A stretch of DNA of 64,000 bases from RYN-230 sp963770545 (GCA_963770545.1 CAVYQF010000032.1:1-64000); one strand, 5' to 3'. Counted from the stretch's first letter, positions 16,197-25,443 are shown. Made by a program: numbers and translations. The notes: a model not told the origin generated them from the sequence alone.

Positions 16197-16766
16197 CTAC
16201 CACGGCACCCGCGAAGCGGTAAGATGACGGCCGGCGGCCGCGCCGGGCTGGGACACGTAGACCGAGTGGCTGGCGGGGACCTCGGTGACGGTGGCCCCGG
16301 TGCGCTCGGCCATGGCCCGCTGCGCAGGCGGCGGGATCATCCGGTCGTCAGAGGTGACCAGGTACCAGCTGGGCTTCATCCGCCAGGAGGCTTCGCTGAT
16401 CGTTCCGCCGAGCGCGTTCGCGCCCCAGGGGACCTGGGAGTCGGCCATGAACGCGGCCTGCCCGGCGGGCAGGCCGCCGGCGAACGAGGCCTGGAACTTA
16501 TCCCGGTCCAGGAACAGGAAGCCGTCTTGGGGCGGCAGGATCGGCGGCTGCGGCCCGCCGGCGGGGAACCCGGCGATGAGCGTGTTGACCGATTCGCCCT
16601 TGTCCGGCGCGAACGCCGCGATGTACACCAGGGCCGCGACCTTCTCATCCAGGCCCGCCTCGGTGATTACCGCCCCGCCGTAGGAGTGGCCGGCCAGGAC
16701 GACCGGGCCGTCTAGGTCGTCGATGACCCGCCGGGTGGCGGCGGCGTCCTCTTCCAGGCCGTTCCA
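16197..16766 (-). pseudogene. alpha/beta hydrolase lacking its N-terminus
   Basis: The frame from about 16766 down reads NGLEEDAAATRRVIDDL, then GPVVLAGHSYGGAVIT with the nucleophile Ser (G-H-S-Y-G). It continues with LVYIAAFAPDKGES and ASWRMKPSWYLVTSDDRMIPP with the acid residue, then SHSVYVSQP with the His. The first 45 or so residues (initial beta strands and oxyanion loop) are missing and upstream sequence is not homologous. The only plausible start inside it (GTG 16628) would lose the nucleophile. The catalytic core is otherwise well preserved, suggesting a recent truncation. Confidence 0.75.
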
Positions 16767-16934
16767 GGTCCGCGAGCCGGTGTGGGGGTGGGGGCTGGGG
16801 TCAGGCTGGCGTGCAACTGGCTACGGCACCGGCGCCAGCGGGCGGCGCCGGCGTCCATCCCGGTCGCCTGACCCAGGTCTGCGTCGCAGGCCCGCGGCGT
16901 GGCGCTCACGAGGTGCCCAGATTGGGTCGCACTC

Positions 16935-17984
16935 TCAATGGGCGTAGAGATTCCCGTTGAGCAGGCTCCGGCCGAGCGGGGTCAGGGAATGGTTTACGCC
17001 GCGGCCGCGCCTGACCGTCTGCACCAGACCGGAGGCACGCAGCGCCGCGGCGTGCTCAGAGGCGGACGGCGCACTGGTGCCCGCGCAGGCCGCCAGTTCC
17101 GCCGTGCTGCGCGGAGTGCGCAGCGCCTCGAGCACGGCCGCCCTGGTGTGCCCCATGAGCCCGGCCAGGTCGCCGGACTGGCCGGGCCCAGATGCCGGGA
17201 TCGCTGGGCGTGCGGCATAGATGAGCACATTCCCGCCGGATTCCCGCGTGTGCCTGGACACCAGCGGGGGCCCGGTCCAAAGCGCGGACGGCAGTAGCTG
17301 CAGACCGTGGCCGCCGAGCGAGCAATCGCCGGTTCGCCATGATCGCACCAGCGTGTTGTCTCGCCACGCGAGGTCATCGTGCAGGGTGTTGAGGACGCCG
17401 GCCAGACCGCCGGTCGCCAGGACCGGGATCCTCTCGGCCACGTCGGCCTGGAACGTCGCGACGATGCGCGACCAGTAGGGCGCGATGCACGCGAAGTAGA
17501 AATCGCGCAGCGCGCGCACCACGGTCTCCATAGCTTCCCGGTCGCCATCCACCAGGGCGCGAAGCCAGGAAGGGGGCTGGCCGGTGCCCCGCCACGAGGC
17601 GGGCACCTCCTCCTGGAGCACCGACCTGGGAGTCGCGCGCACAATCTCCAGGCCCTCGTCCAGGCCCGGCACGACCGGATCAAGGAACATCGGCGACGGC
17701 AGCGTCGCCGGAATCAGGTCCAGCAGGGGCCGGGCGGTCGCGGGAAAGGCCCGCCGGGCGCGGACGACCCAGCGGTCTGGTGCCCTGCCCGCCGACGGGC
17801 GCCGTAGCTCGAGCAATCCAGCCGACAATTCGGCGAGCGGCGCCGGAGCTTCACCGAAGCGCGTCCTCAGCAGGTCGTCAGTGTTGAAGCGGACTCGCGT
17901 CAGCGGATCTGGTGCTACCGGCCCGGTGCCGGTGCGCCGCGGCCTTTCGGCGAGGCCCGAATGGATTGCCAGCTTCCCTCCCAC
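16935..17984 (-). CDS. ArsR-like winged-helix regulator with large N-terminal domain
   Basis: This 349-residue protein has a DUF5937-like N-terminal domain (FNTDDLLRTRFGEAPAPLAEL, and a central helix-rich part) and a C-terminal winged helix. The winged helix reads LMGHTRAAVLEALRTPRSTAELA, then SAPSASEHAAALRASGLV and a basic wing ending GVNHSLTPLGRSLL. Actinobacteria carry many such regulators and their ligands are unknown. A GTG at 17984 is used because the longer frame to 18140 begins with unrelated sequence; a start nearer FNTDD is possible. Three phased CGTTATGC-type repeats lie 33-77 nt upstream. Confidence 0.82.
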   Translation of the reverse strand: MGGKLAIHSGLAERPRRTGTGPVAPDPLTRVRFNTDDLLRTRFGEAPAPLAELSAGLLELRRPSAGRAPDRWVVRARRAFPATARPLLDLIPATLPSPMFLDPVVPGLDEGLEIVRATPRSVLQEEVPASWRGTGQPPSWLRALVDGDREAMETVVRALRDFYFACIAPYWSRIVATFQADVAERIPVLATGGLAGVLNTLHDDLAWRDNTLVRSWRTGDCSLGGHGLQLLPSALWTGPPLVSRHTRESGGNVLIYAARPAIPASGPGQSGDLAGLMGHTRAAVLEALRTPRSTAELAACAGTSAPSASEHAAALRASGLVQTVRRGRGVNHSLTPLGRSLLNGNLYAH

Positions 17985-18351
17985 CGTCGCATCGTAACGA
18001 GCAGAGCCTCTTGATCGCGTAACGGGGGCATAACGGAGGTGACCATATCGCATAACGAGGCAGCTATGACGTAATTGTGCCGGAAGCGCTTTGAGCACCT
18101 CTGGCGTGCTTTTCATGCCCGGAACTCTTGGCCGATCCACCAGAACTTATGCCGCCTGGCCGCCGCGCACCCAAGTCAGGGCGCATCGGGGGCGTCCCGG
18201 AGCCTTATCTCGGGTCCCGGGATGTGCTGGCCGGCCGGTGGCGCTGATCCTGGTGGACCACCGATGAATGGGCTGAGATCAGCAGCGGCTATTTGCCGGC
18301 CGGTAAAGGCCGGTCTTTCCAGCAATCACAACACGACGGGAGGCCGTCGTC
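17985..18351. other. long divergent intergenic region with phased repeats
   Basis: No gene is supported in these 367 nt between the ArsR-like regulator (minus) and the binding lipoprotein (plus). The proximal part holds the phased repeats at 18017-18061. The distal end holds GGGAGG, the ribosome binding site of the TTG start at 18352. The remainder shows nothing I recognise. Confidence 0.6.
18017..18061 (-). promoter_or_regulatory. 11-bp phased direct repeats, putative operator
   Basis: On the minus strand CGTTAYGC occurs three times within this block. The spacings between copies are 22 and 11 nt, so the copies lie on the same face of the helix; a fourth, degenerate unit fills the 22-nt gap. 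Such 11-nt phased direct repeats are typical of OmpR/PhoB-like and SARP-type binding sites. Position suggests control of the ArsR-like gene that starts 33 nt away. Confidence 0.5.
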
Positions 18352-20118
18352 TTGAACAGACGCAGAATTATCTGGCTGGCCACGTTCGGTGGGCTAGCCG
18401 CGCTGGCCCTGGCTGCCTGCGGCGGCGGAAGCAGTGGTGGTGGTAGTAGCGGGGCGTCGAGTCCGCCGGTCTTCAACGCCGCGATCACCAAGGTGGTCAA
18501 TCCATCCAGCCATAAAGGCGGGACGCTGACCTTCGGGCTCAGCAGCACCCCGGACTCGACCGACCCGGGCAACACCTATTACGCCTTCATGTGGAACCTG
18601 ACCCGGTTCTACACGATGCCGCTGATGACCTACAAGTCCTGCCCCGGCAAGTGCGGCCTGCAGGTCGTGCCCGACCTCGCGACCGGCCCGGGTGTCGTCA
18701 GTGACAACGGGCTGACCTGGACCTACCACATCCAGCCGGACGTGAAGTTCGAGGACGGGACCACGGTTACCTCGGCCGACGTCAAGTACGCCGTGGAGCG
18801 CACGTTTGACCGCGGCCTGTTCCCGCTCGGCCCGTCCTACTACTCGCTGCTGCTGGCGCCGCAGAAGCCCGCCTACCCGGGTCCCTATAAGGACCGGTCC
18901 AAGAACCTGATGGGCCTGAAGGCGGTGCAGACGCCGAACGCGACCACCATCGTGTTCCACCTGGCCAAGCCGTTCGCGGACTTCAACTACGTGGCCGCGA
19001 TCCCGCAGAGCGCGCCGGTCCCGCCGAACAAGGACACCGGCGCCAATTATCAGCTGCACCCGATCTCGACCGGGCCGTACAAATTCCAGAGCTACCAGCT
19101 CAACAAGACGCTGACCATGGTGCCGAACACGTACTGGAAGGCGTCCACCGACCCGAACGCTCACCAGCTGCCCAGCAAGATCATTGTCAACCTGAACATG
19201 AACGCGAACGACATCGACAACCGCCTGCTGGCAGGTGACCTGGACGTGGACGGAGCCGGCACCGGCGTGCAGGCCGCGGCGCGGGCCAGGATCCTTTCTT
19301 CGCCGACGCTCAAGGCGTCCTCGGACGACCCGATCAGCGGGTTCTTGTGGTTCGCGTACATCAGCACCAAGGTCGCGCCGCTGAACAACGTGCATTGCCG
19401 CGAGGCGATCGAGTACGCGGCGAACAAGACGAACCTGCAGACCGCGTACGGTGGCCCGGTGGCGGGTGGCGCGATCGCCAGCACGGTGGCGCCTCCGAAC
19501 GTGATCGGCCAGAAGCACTTCGATCTGTACGACGCCACTACCAAGCCGCACGGGGACCCGGCCGCAGCCAAGGCCCAGCTCCAGGCGTGCGGTCACCCGA
19601 ACGGGTTCACCACCGGTATCACCTACCGCAGTGACCGGCCCAAGGAAGTCGCGGCGGCGCAGGCCTTGCAGGCCTCGCTATCCCAGGTCGGGATCAAGAC
19701 CACGCTGCACGGCTACCCGACCGGCACCTACTACGCCAACTTCGCCGGCGTGCCGAGATACGTGCATTCACACGGCCTCGGTATCGCCTTCGGCGGCTGG
19801 GCCCCGGACTGGCCGGACGGGTACGGCTTCTTCAACTTCATCACGGCGGGCGACACGATCAGCCCGGCGGGCAACTACAACGTCGCGGAGCTGAACGACC
19901 CGGCGGTCAACAACGACCTGGCCAGGATGGCCGTCACTAACAACGCCTCGGCGCGGAACTCCTACACCGCCCAGATCGACATGCAGGTGATGAAGGACGC
20001 GGCGATCCTGCCCGAGGTGTACGCGAAGTCGCTGTTGTACCGCAGCCCGCAGCTGACCAACGTGTTCGTCCAGTCCTACTACGGGATGTACAACTACTCG
20101 ACGCTGGGCCTGAAGTAG
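18352..20118 (+). CDS. ABC transporter substrate-binding lipoprotein, family 5 (oligopeptide/nickel type)
   Basis: This 588-residue protein has a lipoprotein signal ending at LAAC, followed by a Gly/Ser-rich tether. SBP family 5 blocks follow: GGTLTFGLSSTPDSTDPG, DNGLTWTYHIQPDVKFEDGTTVTSADVKYAVERTFD, REAIEYAANK and a C-terminal AFGGWAPDWPDGY. It should bind peptides or similar solutes outside the membrane. The start is TTG, with GGGAGG 8 nt upstream; no ATG or GTG is suitably placed. No permease or ATPase genes follow, so it is an orphan that must work with a distant importer or as a receptor. A 13-bp perfect hairpin follows the gene. Confidence 0.93.
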   Translation: MNRRRIIWLATFGGLAALALAACGGGSSGGGSSGASSPPVFNAAITKVVNPSSHKGGTLTFGLSSTPDSTDPGNTYYAFMWNLTRFYTMPLMTYKSCPGKCGLQVVPDLATGPGVVSDNGLTWTYHIQPDVKFEDGTTVTSADVKYAVERTFDRGLFPLGPSYYSLLLAPQKPAYPGPYKDRSKNLMGLKAVQTPNATTIVFHLAKPFADFNYVAAIPQSAPVPPNKDTGANYQLHPISTGPYKFQSYQLNKTLTMVPNTYWKASTDPNAHQLPSKIIVNLNMNANDIDNRLLAGDLDVDGAGTGVQAAARARILSSPTLKASSDDPISGFLWFAYISTKVAPLNNVHCREAIEYAANKTNLQTAYGGPVAGGAIASTVAPPNVIGQKHFDLYDATTKPHGDPAAAKAQLQACGHPNGFTTGITYRSDRPKEVAAAQALQASLSQVGIKTTLHGYPTGTYYANFAGVPRYVHSHGLGIAFGGWAPDWPDGYGFFNFITAGDTISPAGNYNVAELNDPAVNNDLARMAVTNNASARNSYTAQIDMQVMKDAAILPEVYAKSLLYRSPQLTNVFVQSYYGMYNYSTLGLK

Positions 20119-20165
20119 GCCAGGCAACCCGGTAGCCGCCATCGAAGAGAGCAGGTACCGGCACG

Positions 20166-20194
20166 CTGCCCGGCCGGGACACCCGGCCGGGCAG
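20166..20194. terminator. bidirectional terminator-like hairpin
   Basis: A perfect 13-bp stem (CTGCCCGGCCGGG) with a 3-nt loop lies between the convergent ends of the binding-protein gene and the WYL regulator gene. It lacks a T tract, as is usual in high-GC actinobacteria. Confidence 0.75.
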
Positions 20195-20210
20195 GACGCC
20201 GGTGCTGCGG

Positions 20211-21173
20211 TCAGGGCTGGCCAGCCAGGGCGGCCGCGAATCGCGCCGTGAGCGCGGCGACCGCGGCCCGCAGTTCCTGCCCGCCCTCCACACGGAACGC
20301 GAACGGCACGCTGGGCAGCCATTCCTGCGCGTACATGGCCGGATTGCCCGTGCTGCCGACGAGCACGCAGCCGTTCCCCCACGGCTCGAGCCGTCCCATA
20401 GGAGGGCGGATCCACGGAGCCACCTCGGCCGCTGGGGCGTCGAAGACCACACGGGTGGGGAACTCCCAGCCAGTGCCCAGGTTCTCCTCGACCGCGGTCA
20501 CGGGGTCGAGGCCGTCGGGCGGCTTGAACTCGCGTGCGGTCTGCTGGACCGCGCGGATCCGGTCGATCCGGTAGGTGCGGATCGCGTCCGCGCGATGGGA
20601 GTGGCAGAGGAGGTACCAGCGCCCGTGGCGGACGACGACCGCCCAGGGTTCCACCTCGGCTTCCCACTCGCGGCCCGGCTCGCTGCGATAGGTGACCAGC
20701 ACGCAACGCCGGGCCGCGATGGCGGCGACGAGTGCGCTGGCCGTGGCGGGATCGGGGCGGGCCTGGTACCGGTCGGGCGCGGCTGAGGCGTGCTCTCGCA
20801 GCGCGGCCGCTTGCCGGCCGGCGCTGTCGGGCAGGGCCCGGATGACCTTCCCCAGGGCAGCACCGACGAGGTCGCCGGCGTCGGTAGCAGCCGGCTGGCC
20901 GTCGAGCACCGCCATGACCAGGCCAAGCGCCTCGGCCTCGGTGAAGACGACCGGCGGCAGCCTCGTCCCGCGCCCGAGCCGGTACCCGCCATGGGGGCCG
21001 CGGGCCGACTCCACGGGGATGCCGGCTTCGCGGAGGATCCCGATGTACCGGCGCGTGGCCCGCTCGGTGACACCCAACCTTCCGGCCAGTTCGCCGGCGG
21101 TCGCGCCGGGGCGGGCCTGAAGGATCTCGAGAGTACGCAGAGCCCGTGCGGTGGGGCTGAGGTCGGCCGGCAC
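20211..21173 (-). CDS. YafY-type HTH and WYL domain regulator
   Basis: This 320-residue protein has an N-terminal DeoR-like winged helix (RALRTLEILQARPGATAGELA, then GVTERATRRYIGILREAGIPV). A WYL domain follows (VVRHGRWYLLCHSHRADAIRTYRIDRI) and a C-terminal extension. WYL proteins sense nucleotides or other ligands and often control a divergent neighbour, here the alpha/beta hydrolase. The GTG start at 21173 lies 12 nt after TAGCCT, again consistent with a leaderless message. Confidence 0.92.
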   Translation of the reverse strand: MPADLSPTARALRTLEILQARPGATAGELAGRLGVTERATRRYIGILREAGIPVESARGPHGGYRLGRGTRLPPVVFTEAEALGLVMAVLDGQPAATDAGDLVGAALGKVIRALPDSAGRQAAALREHASAAPDRYQARPDPATASALVAAIAARRCVLVTYRSEPGREWEAEVEPWAVVVRHGRWYLLCHSHRADAIRTYRIDRIRAVQQTAREFKPPDGLDPVTAVEENLGTGWEFPTRVVFDAPAAEVAPWIRPPMGRLEPWGNGCVLVGSTGNPAMYAQEWLPSVPFAFRVEGGQELRAAVAALTARFAAALAGQP

Positions 21174-21275
21174 CCGGCCAGGCTAGACGGTCACGGGATA
21201 AACAGGAAGTAGATCGTCCGGAACTGGTTCTAGCGTGATCTCGATACGTGACCTGACCGGCCAAGAGAAGAGAAA

Positions 21276-21965
21276 ATGCTCATGGACATCGTGCTTATCG
21301 CCGGCCTGTGGCTCGACGGATCCGCCTGGGATGACGTCGTGCCCGCGCTCGAGGCGCTCGGCCACCACCCCGTCTCGCTCACCCTCCCGGGCCAGGGTGA
21401 CGGATCCGCGTCCGCCACGCTCGGCGACCAGGTGGCGGCGGTGCTCGCCGCCGTGGACTCATCGTCCGGAAAGCCCATGGTGGTGGGGCATTCCGCCGCC
21501 TGCACCCTGGCTTGGCTGGCCGCCGACGCACGACCGGGGAAGATCGCCCAGATCGCCCTCATCGGCGGCTTCCCCTCCGCGGACGGGCAGCCCTACGCCG
21601 ACTTCTTCGAGGTGAAGGACGGGTTCATGCCCTTCCCCGGCTGGGGCCCTTTCGAGGGGCCAGACGCTGCTGACCTCGACGAGGAGGCCAGGCGCAGGAT
21701 CGCGTCTGCGGCGATCCCCGTCCCCGAGGCGGTGGCCAGGGGCCTGGTGCACCTGGCGGACAAGCGGCGATTCGACGTCCCCGTCGTGCTCGTCTGCCCC
21801 GAGTTCACCCCGGCCCAGGCCCGGGAGTGGATCGGGGCCGGTGACGTACCCGAGCTCGCCAGGGCCAGGCACCTTGACCTGGCCGACATCGACTCGGGCC
21901 ATTGGCCCATGATCACTAGGCCGGCCGAACTCGCCCGGCTCCTGGCCGGGGCGGCGCAGGGCTGA
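21276..21965 (+). CDS. alpha/beta hydrolase
   Basis: This 229-residue hydrolase opens IVLIAGLWLDGSAWDDVVPAL. The nucleophile is in MVVGHSAACTLAW (G-H-S-A-A). A C-terminal DIDSGHWPMITRP supplies the catalytic His. The compact size matches small esterase/haloperoxidase-like hydrolases, and the substrate is unknown. It is divergent from the WYL regulator, whose likely operator lies in the roughly 100-nt intergenic region. The ATG at 21276 follows GAGAAGAGAAA; the ATG at 21282 is also possible. Confidence 0.88.
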   Translation: MLMDIVLIAGLWLDGSAWDDVVPALEALGHHPVSLTLPGQGDGSASATLGDQVAAVLAAVDSSSGKPMVVGHSAACTLAWLAADARPGKIAQIALIGGFPSADGQPYADFFEVKDGFMPFPGWGPFEGPDAADLDEEARRRIASAAIPVPEAVARGLVHLADKRRFDVPVVLVCPEFTPAQAREWIGAGDVPELARARHLDLADIDSGHWPMITRPAELARLLAGAAQG

Positions 21966-22527
21966 CCCGGCGCCGCCCCGACCCGAGGCTTCCGGGCAGG
22001 TAGCCCAGTTCGATGGACTTGCCCAGGTCCCAGCCATCCAGGCCGGAGCCGTTGATGAGCAGCTTGTAATTCCAGAAGAACCAGCCTGCCGCGCCGGCCC
22101 AGGCGGCCAGCTGGGCGCCGGCCAGGCTGCGGTAGAACCTGCGCCGTTGCTCCGGGGTCAGGGCCGCGGCCTTCGGGGACATCGGATCGAGGCACCATTC
22201 ACCGATGATGAGGGGGAACTGCGGTGACATCTCCTGCACGGTCCGGCTGAACTTGTTCCGGATGTGGTCGAGGTAGCCGCTGAGGTTCTCCGGCGTGTAC
22301 TCCATCGGGTACAGGTGAGTGTCTACGACGATCCGTTCGAGCTGGGGATTGGTGAAGAAACCATCCCACCCCCGGATGCGGGACCCGTCGTGGAAGACGA
22401 CGGTGACGAGGTCTGACTGGGCCCGGATTCTCCGGTGCGCCTGGAGATAGAAGTCTTTCAGGAAGCCGGTCGGGACGGGCTCGGATCCTCGCGCGTACTC
22501 GGGGTCGCGGGGCGGGTAGCAGGTCAC
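21916..22527 (-). pseudogene. glycoside hydrolase family 5, C-terminal half only
   Basis: The frame reads VTVVFHDGSRIRGWDGF, IVVDTHLYPMEYTPENL and FPLIIGEWCLD, whose Glu is the expected nucleophile. It ends with the Trp-rich WAGAAGWFFWNYK. These are the last four strands of a GH5 exo-beta-1,3-glucanase/cellulase barrel. The N-terminal half with the acid/base Asn-Glu-Pro is absent. Its first codon (GTG 22527) overlaps the stop of the upstream phosphoesterase gene (GTGA), so it could still be translated by coupling. The end overlaps the alpha/beta hydrolase gene tail to tail. Confidence 0.75.
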
Positions 22528-25397
22528 CCCGCGATGGCGGCGGCGACCGGGTGGCTGCCGACCGTGATCCAGGCGATCGTGCGCCGCGTGCGCGTGTTGA
22601 CCAGTGCGACCCGGCCCGCGTAGGTGCCGACCACCACCGACATGTGGCCAGACGGCGGCACGGTAATGGCGGTCGGGTAAGAGTAGAGCCCAACCCGGAT
22701 CGGGCGCCCGGACCGGCCGGTCGCCGTGCTGACCGGTGTCACGGTGCCGGAGATCGTGTTGACCACGTACGCCGTCTGGCCGGAGCGGGAGATCGCGATG
22801 GCCGCGGGCGAGTACCCCACCGGGACGCCAGAGCCCGCACGCCTGGTAGCAGCCGTGATCGGGGTGACGGTATCGGAGTCGCCGCCGACGGCGTAGACCG
22901 TCCGGCTGTCGGGGGTCACGGCGATGGCGTCTGGTGCCTGCCCGACCGGGATGGGACGGCCGGGCTGCCCGGTGGCGATGGTGATCGGGGTGACGCTGTC
23001 CGAGCCGTAGCTGGCGACGTAGGCGGTGGCGCCGTCCGGTGCGATCGTGATCGCGTATGGGTAGCTGCCTACCTGGAGCGGCGGCCCGGCCCGGCCGGTG
23101 GCCGTGTCGATCGGCGTCACTGCCGAGCTGCCCCAGTCGAGGACGTAGGCCGTCCGGCCGTCCGGGGTGACCGCGATCGCCTCCGGGTCCGTCCCGACCC
23201 TGATCGCCCGGCCTGGCCGCCGTTTCGCCAGGTTGATGGGGGTCACGGTGCCGGAGCCGGTGTTGGCCACGTAGGCAGTCCGGCCGTCCGGGGTGATCGC
23301 GATGGTCTGCGGGTCGCGCCCCACCGCGATCGGCGTGCCCGCGCGCCGGGTGGCGGTCGCGATGGGCGTGACGGTACCGGATCCGCGGTTGACCACGTAG
23401 GCGGTCTGGCCGCCAGGCGTGATAGCGATGGCGAGCGGGTGCTTCCCGACCCTGATCGGACGGCCTGCCCGCCGTTTGGCCAGGTCGACGGGGGTCACGG
23501 TGCCCGAATCGGAGTTCACCACGAAGGCCGTCGGATGCTGGCTCCGGGCCCCGGCCCGGGTTGCTCCTGCTGGCCCGGGCAGCCTGCGTGCTACGGCCAG
23601 TGCCGGGCCGCTGGCCAGGCCAGGTGCGGACAGGCCGGGCGCGGACAGGCCGGGCGCGGACAGGCCGGGCGCGGACAGGCCGGGCGCGGACAGGCCGGGC
23701 GCGGACAGGCCAGGTGCGTGCCGGGTCGTCGCTGCGCTCGCGGGCCTGGCGGATGCCGCCGGGGCCAGACCGTCCGCAAACACGTCGCTGGCCGGCTGGG
23801 CCCAGAGGTCGTTGCTGGTCAGCGTGCCCAGGCCCAGGGCGCCCTCGATGGTGCGGAGGAGGCCGTAATGCGTGGAGCGGACGCGGGATACGTAGCCCTG
23901 CCGGACGCCGGCCGACCCGAGGACGAGCGTCGGCACCCGCTGGGCCGGATGCTGGTGGTCGTAGCCGTCCTCGTCAAAGGTGATGATGGCCAGCGAGCGC
24001 TGGGTCCGCCAGGCTGGTGAGCGCATGATCTCGCCCAGCTCTCGGGCCAGGAACTGGTCCCCGGACCGGATTCCGCACCCCTCCATGTCGGTGCAGTCGT
24101 TGGGACTGACCCAGGCGAAGTTCGGGGTGGTCGCCGCGCGGGCCAGGTCGGCCGGCAGCGCCTGGAGCGGGACGACGTGGGCCGCGCAGTAGGCGGGCCG
24201 GTGGATGACGTCGGCGAAGTAGGTCATCGGCTGGTCGTCGTCCCAGTAGTCCCCGTGCACCGTGTTATCGCACGGGCCGGCCGCGCTCTGCGGGTAGGCC
24301 TTCCACGACTCGTGCGCCGCGCCGATCAGGTCGCCGATGTTGCGAGCCCGGATCGTGTACTGGGGATTTTCTTCCAGCGGGTTATCCAGCGGGATCCCGA
24401 AGGTGCTGCCGCCGGCCAGGGCGAGGTAGTTGCCGTCGCTCGGGTGCTCTTCGGCGAAGGACCGGGCGAGGAGGCTGGCCCGGGGCAGCAGGCTGTTGAG
24501 GTACGGGGCCTGGCGGGTGTTGCCGATAACCGAGCGGAAATCCTCGTTCTCGAAATAGAAGAGGAACACGTGCTGGTAACGGGGGACGTGCGAGACCGGC
24601 GGGACCAGCGGTGGGGGCTGGCGGACCGGGCCCGAGACGGTCAACCGCAGGTCATCGGCGACCGCCCGGTCGAAGCCCACGTACGGCGCATCCGGGCCGT
24701 CGATGTCGGTCAGCGAGGTGGCCAGAACCAGCGTGACCCGGGCGCTGGCCGTCCCGGCCGGGAGCGGGCCGGCGGCCGCCCGCAGAACCAGCCCGCCACG
24801 GGCGGACGCCGCGCCGGCCGGGCCGATGGCCCGCCGCGCGAGCACCCGGCCCGCGGCGGACAGGAACACCAGCGTCACGCCGGCCTGGCTCTGGTCCCGG
24901 CCGCCGAGCCAGGCGGAGAACCGGTAGCGCATGCCGCCGGGCAGGGACGCGCCGGCCGGCGACCGCAGCGGGACCACCTGCTGCAGCCGCGCGGTCCCGC
25001 CGGCCCCGCCGGTGAACATCTGGCCGCCACGCAGGGCTGGCCGCTGTCCGGTGGCCACCGGGAAATGGCGGGTTCCGTAGCGCACCACGGTGGGCAGGCC
25101 GCTGGATACCTGCCAGCCCGGGATCGTGACACTGTCCCAGCCCCGCGCTGAGGCTGCGCCGGTCTGCGCGCCCGGATTGACCAGCAGGTTGGTGCCCGGC
25201 CGGGCCGCAGGGTGGCTGGCCAGTTCCGCTCCGGACACGGCCCGGCCAGATACCGCGCGCCCGGCCGCCGCCCGGCCAGATACCGCCCGGCCGGACCCAG
25301 CCAGGGCTGCGCTAGGCGCTCCCGCCACCACCGCCGCTGAGCAGCACGCCAGTGCCGTGAGCGCGGTGGCCAGGCCACGTCGGTGAAGCCTAGTCAT
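22524..25397 (-). CDS. secreted phosphoesterase (acid phosphatase/phospholipase C-like) fused to a YVTN beta-propeller
   Basis: This 957-residue exoprotein has a signal peptide (residues 1-33) followed by a GRAVS-type pentapeptide stretch. A beta-sandwich-like region (about 65-265) precedes a PF04185-type phosphoesterase domain (about 275-520): HVFLFYFENEDF with the first metal/nucleophile region, EEHPSDGNYLALAGG, and AIITFDEDGYDHQHP. A linker of pentapeptide repeats (PGLSA, about six) leads to seven YVTN-type blades (SGTVTPI, then ITPDGRTAYV). It probably removes phosphate from organic substrates outside the cell while the propeller binds a surface or polymer. The ATG follows GGGAGG. Confidence 0.9.
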   Translation of the reverse strand: MTRLHRRGLATALTALACCSAAVVAGAPSAALAGSGRAVSGRAAAGRAVSGRAVSGAELASHPAARPGTNLLVNPGAQTGAASARGWDSVTIPGWQVSSGLPTVVRYGTRHFPVATGQRPALRGGQMFTGGAGGTARLQQVVPLRSPAGASLPGGMRYRFSAWLGGRDQSQAGVTLVFLSAAGRVLARRAIGPAGAASARGGLVLRAAAGPLPAGTASARVTLVLATSLTDIDGPDAPYVGFDRAVADDLRLTVSGPVRQPPPLVPPVSHVPRYQHVFLFYFENEDFRSVIGNTRQAPYLNSLLPRASLLARSFAEEHPSDGNYLALAGGSTFGIPLDNPLEENPQYTIRARNIGDLIGAAHESWKAYPQSAAGPCDNTVHGDYWDDDQPMTYFADVIHRPAYCAAHVVPLQALPADLARAATTPNFAWVSPNDCTDMEGCGIRSGDQFLARELGEIMRSPAWRTQRSLAIITFDEDGYDHQHPAQRVPTLVLGSAGVRQGYVSRVRSTHYGLLRTIEGALGLGTLTSNDLWAQPASDVFADGLAPAASARPASAATTRHAPGLSAPGLSAPGLSAPGLSAPGLSAPGLSAPGLASGPALAVARRLPGPAGATRAGARSQHPTAFVVNSDSGTVTPVDLAKRRAGRPIRVGKHPLAIAITPGGQTAYVVNRGSGTVTPIATATRRAGTPIAVGRDPQTIAITPDGRTAYVANTGSGTVTPINLAKRRPGRAIRVGTDPEAIAVTPDGRTAYVLDWGSSAVTPIDTATGRAGPPLQVGSYPYAITIAPDGATAYVASYGSDSVTPITIATGQPGRPIPVGQAPDAIAVTPDSRTVYAVGGDSDTVTPITAATRRAGSGVPVGYSPAAIAISRSGQTAYVVNTISGTVTPVSTATGRSGRPIRVGLYSYPTAITVPPSGHMSVVVGTYAGRVALVNTRTRRTIAWITVGSHPVAAAIAG
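23621..23725 (-). repeat. 15-bp coding minisatellite (PGLSA linker)
   Basis: On the plus strand the 15-nt unit GCGGACAGGCCGGGC repeats in tandem, about six almost perfect copies. The inner copies are identical and the outer ones diverge (CAGGTGC). It encodes the pentapeptide linker between phosphoesterase and propeller. Near-perfect nucleotide identity, including third positions, implies recent expansion and likely copy-number variation between strains. Confidence 0.85.
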
Positions 25398-25443
25398 CGC
25401 GAGTACCTCCCTGGGAGCGCGCTGCCGATGACGGGTGGTTCAC

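Noticed and set aside
18394..19596. 400-codon minus-strand frame opposite the binding lipoprotein
   Set aside because: It is antisense shadow; the plus-strand protein has a lipobox and family 5 motifs.
19768..21264. 498-codon minus-strand frame covering the end of the binding lipoprotein and the WYL regulator region
   Set aside because: It is in a different frame from the WYL regulator on the same strand, and rich in Arg/Pro. The WYL and lipoprotein genes explain the sequence.
23621..23725. Tandem 15-mers considered as a CRISPR array
   Set aside because: The units are contiguous without spacers and in frame with the protein linker, so this is a coding minisatellite.
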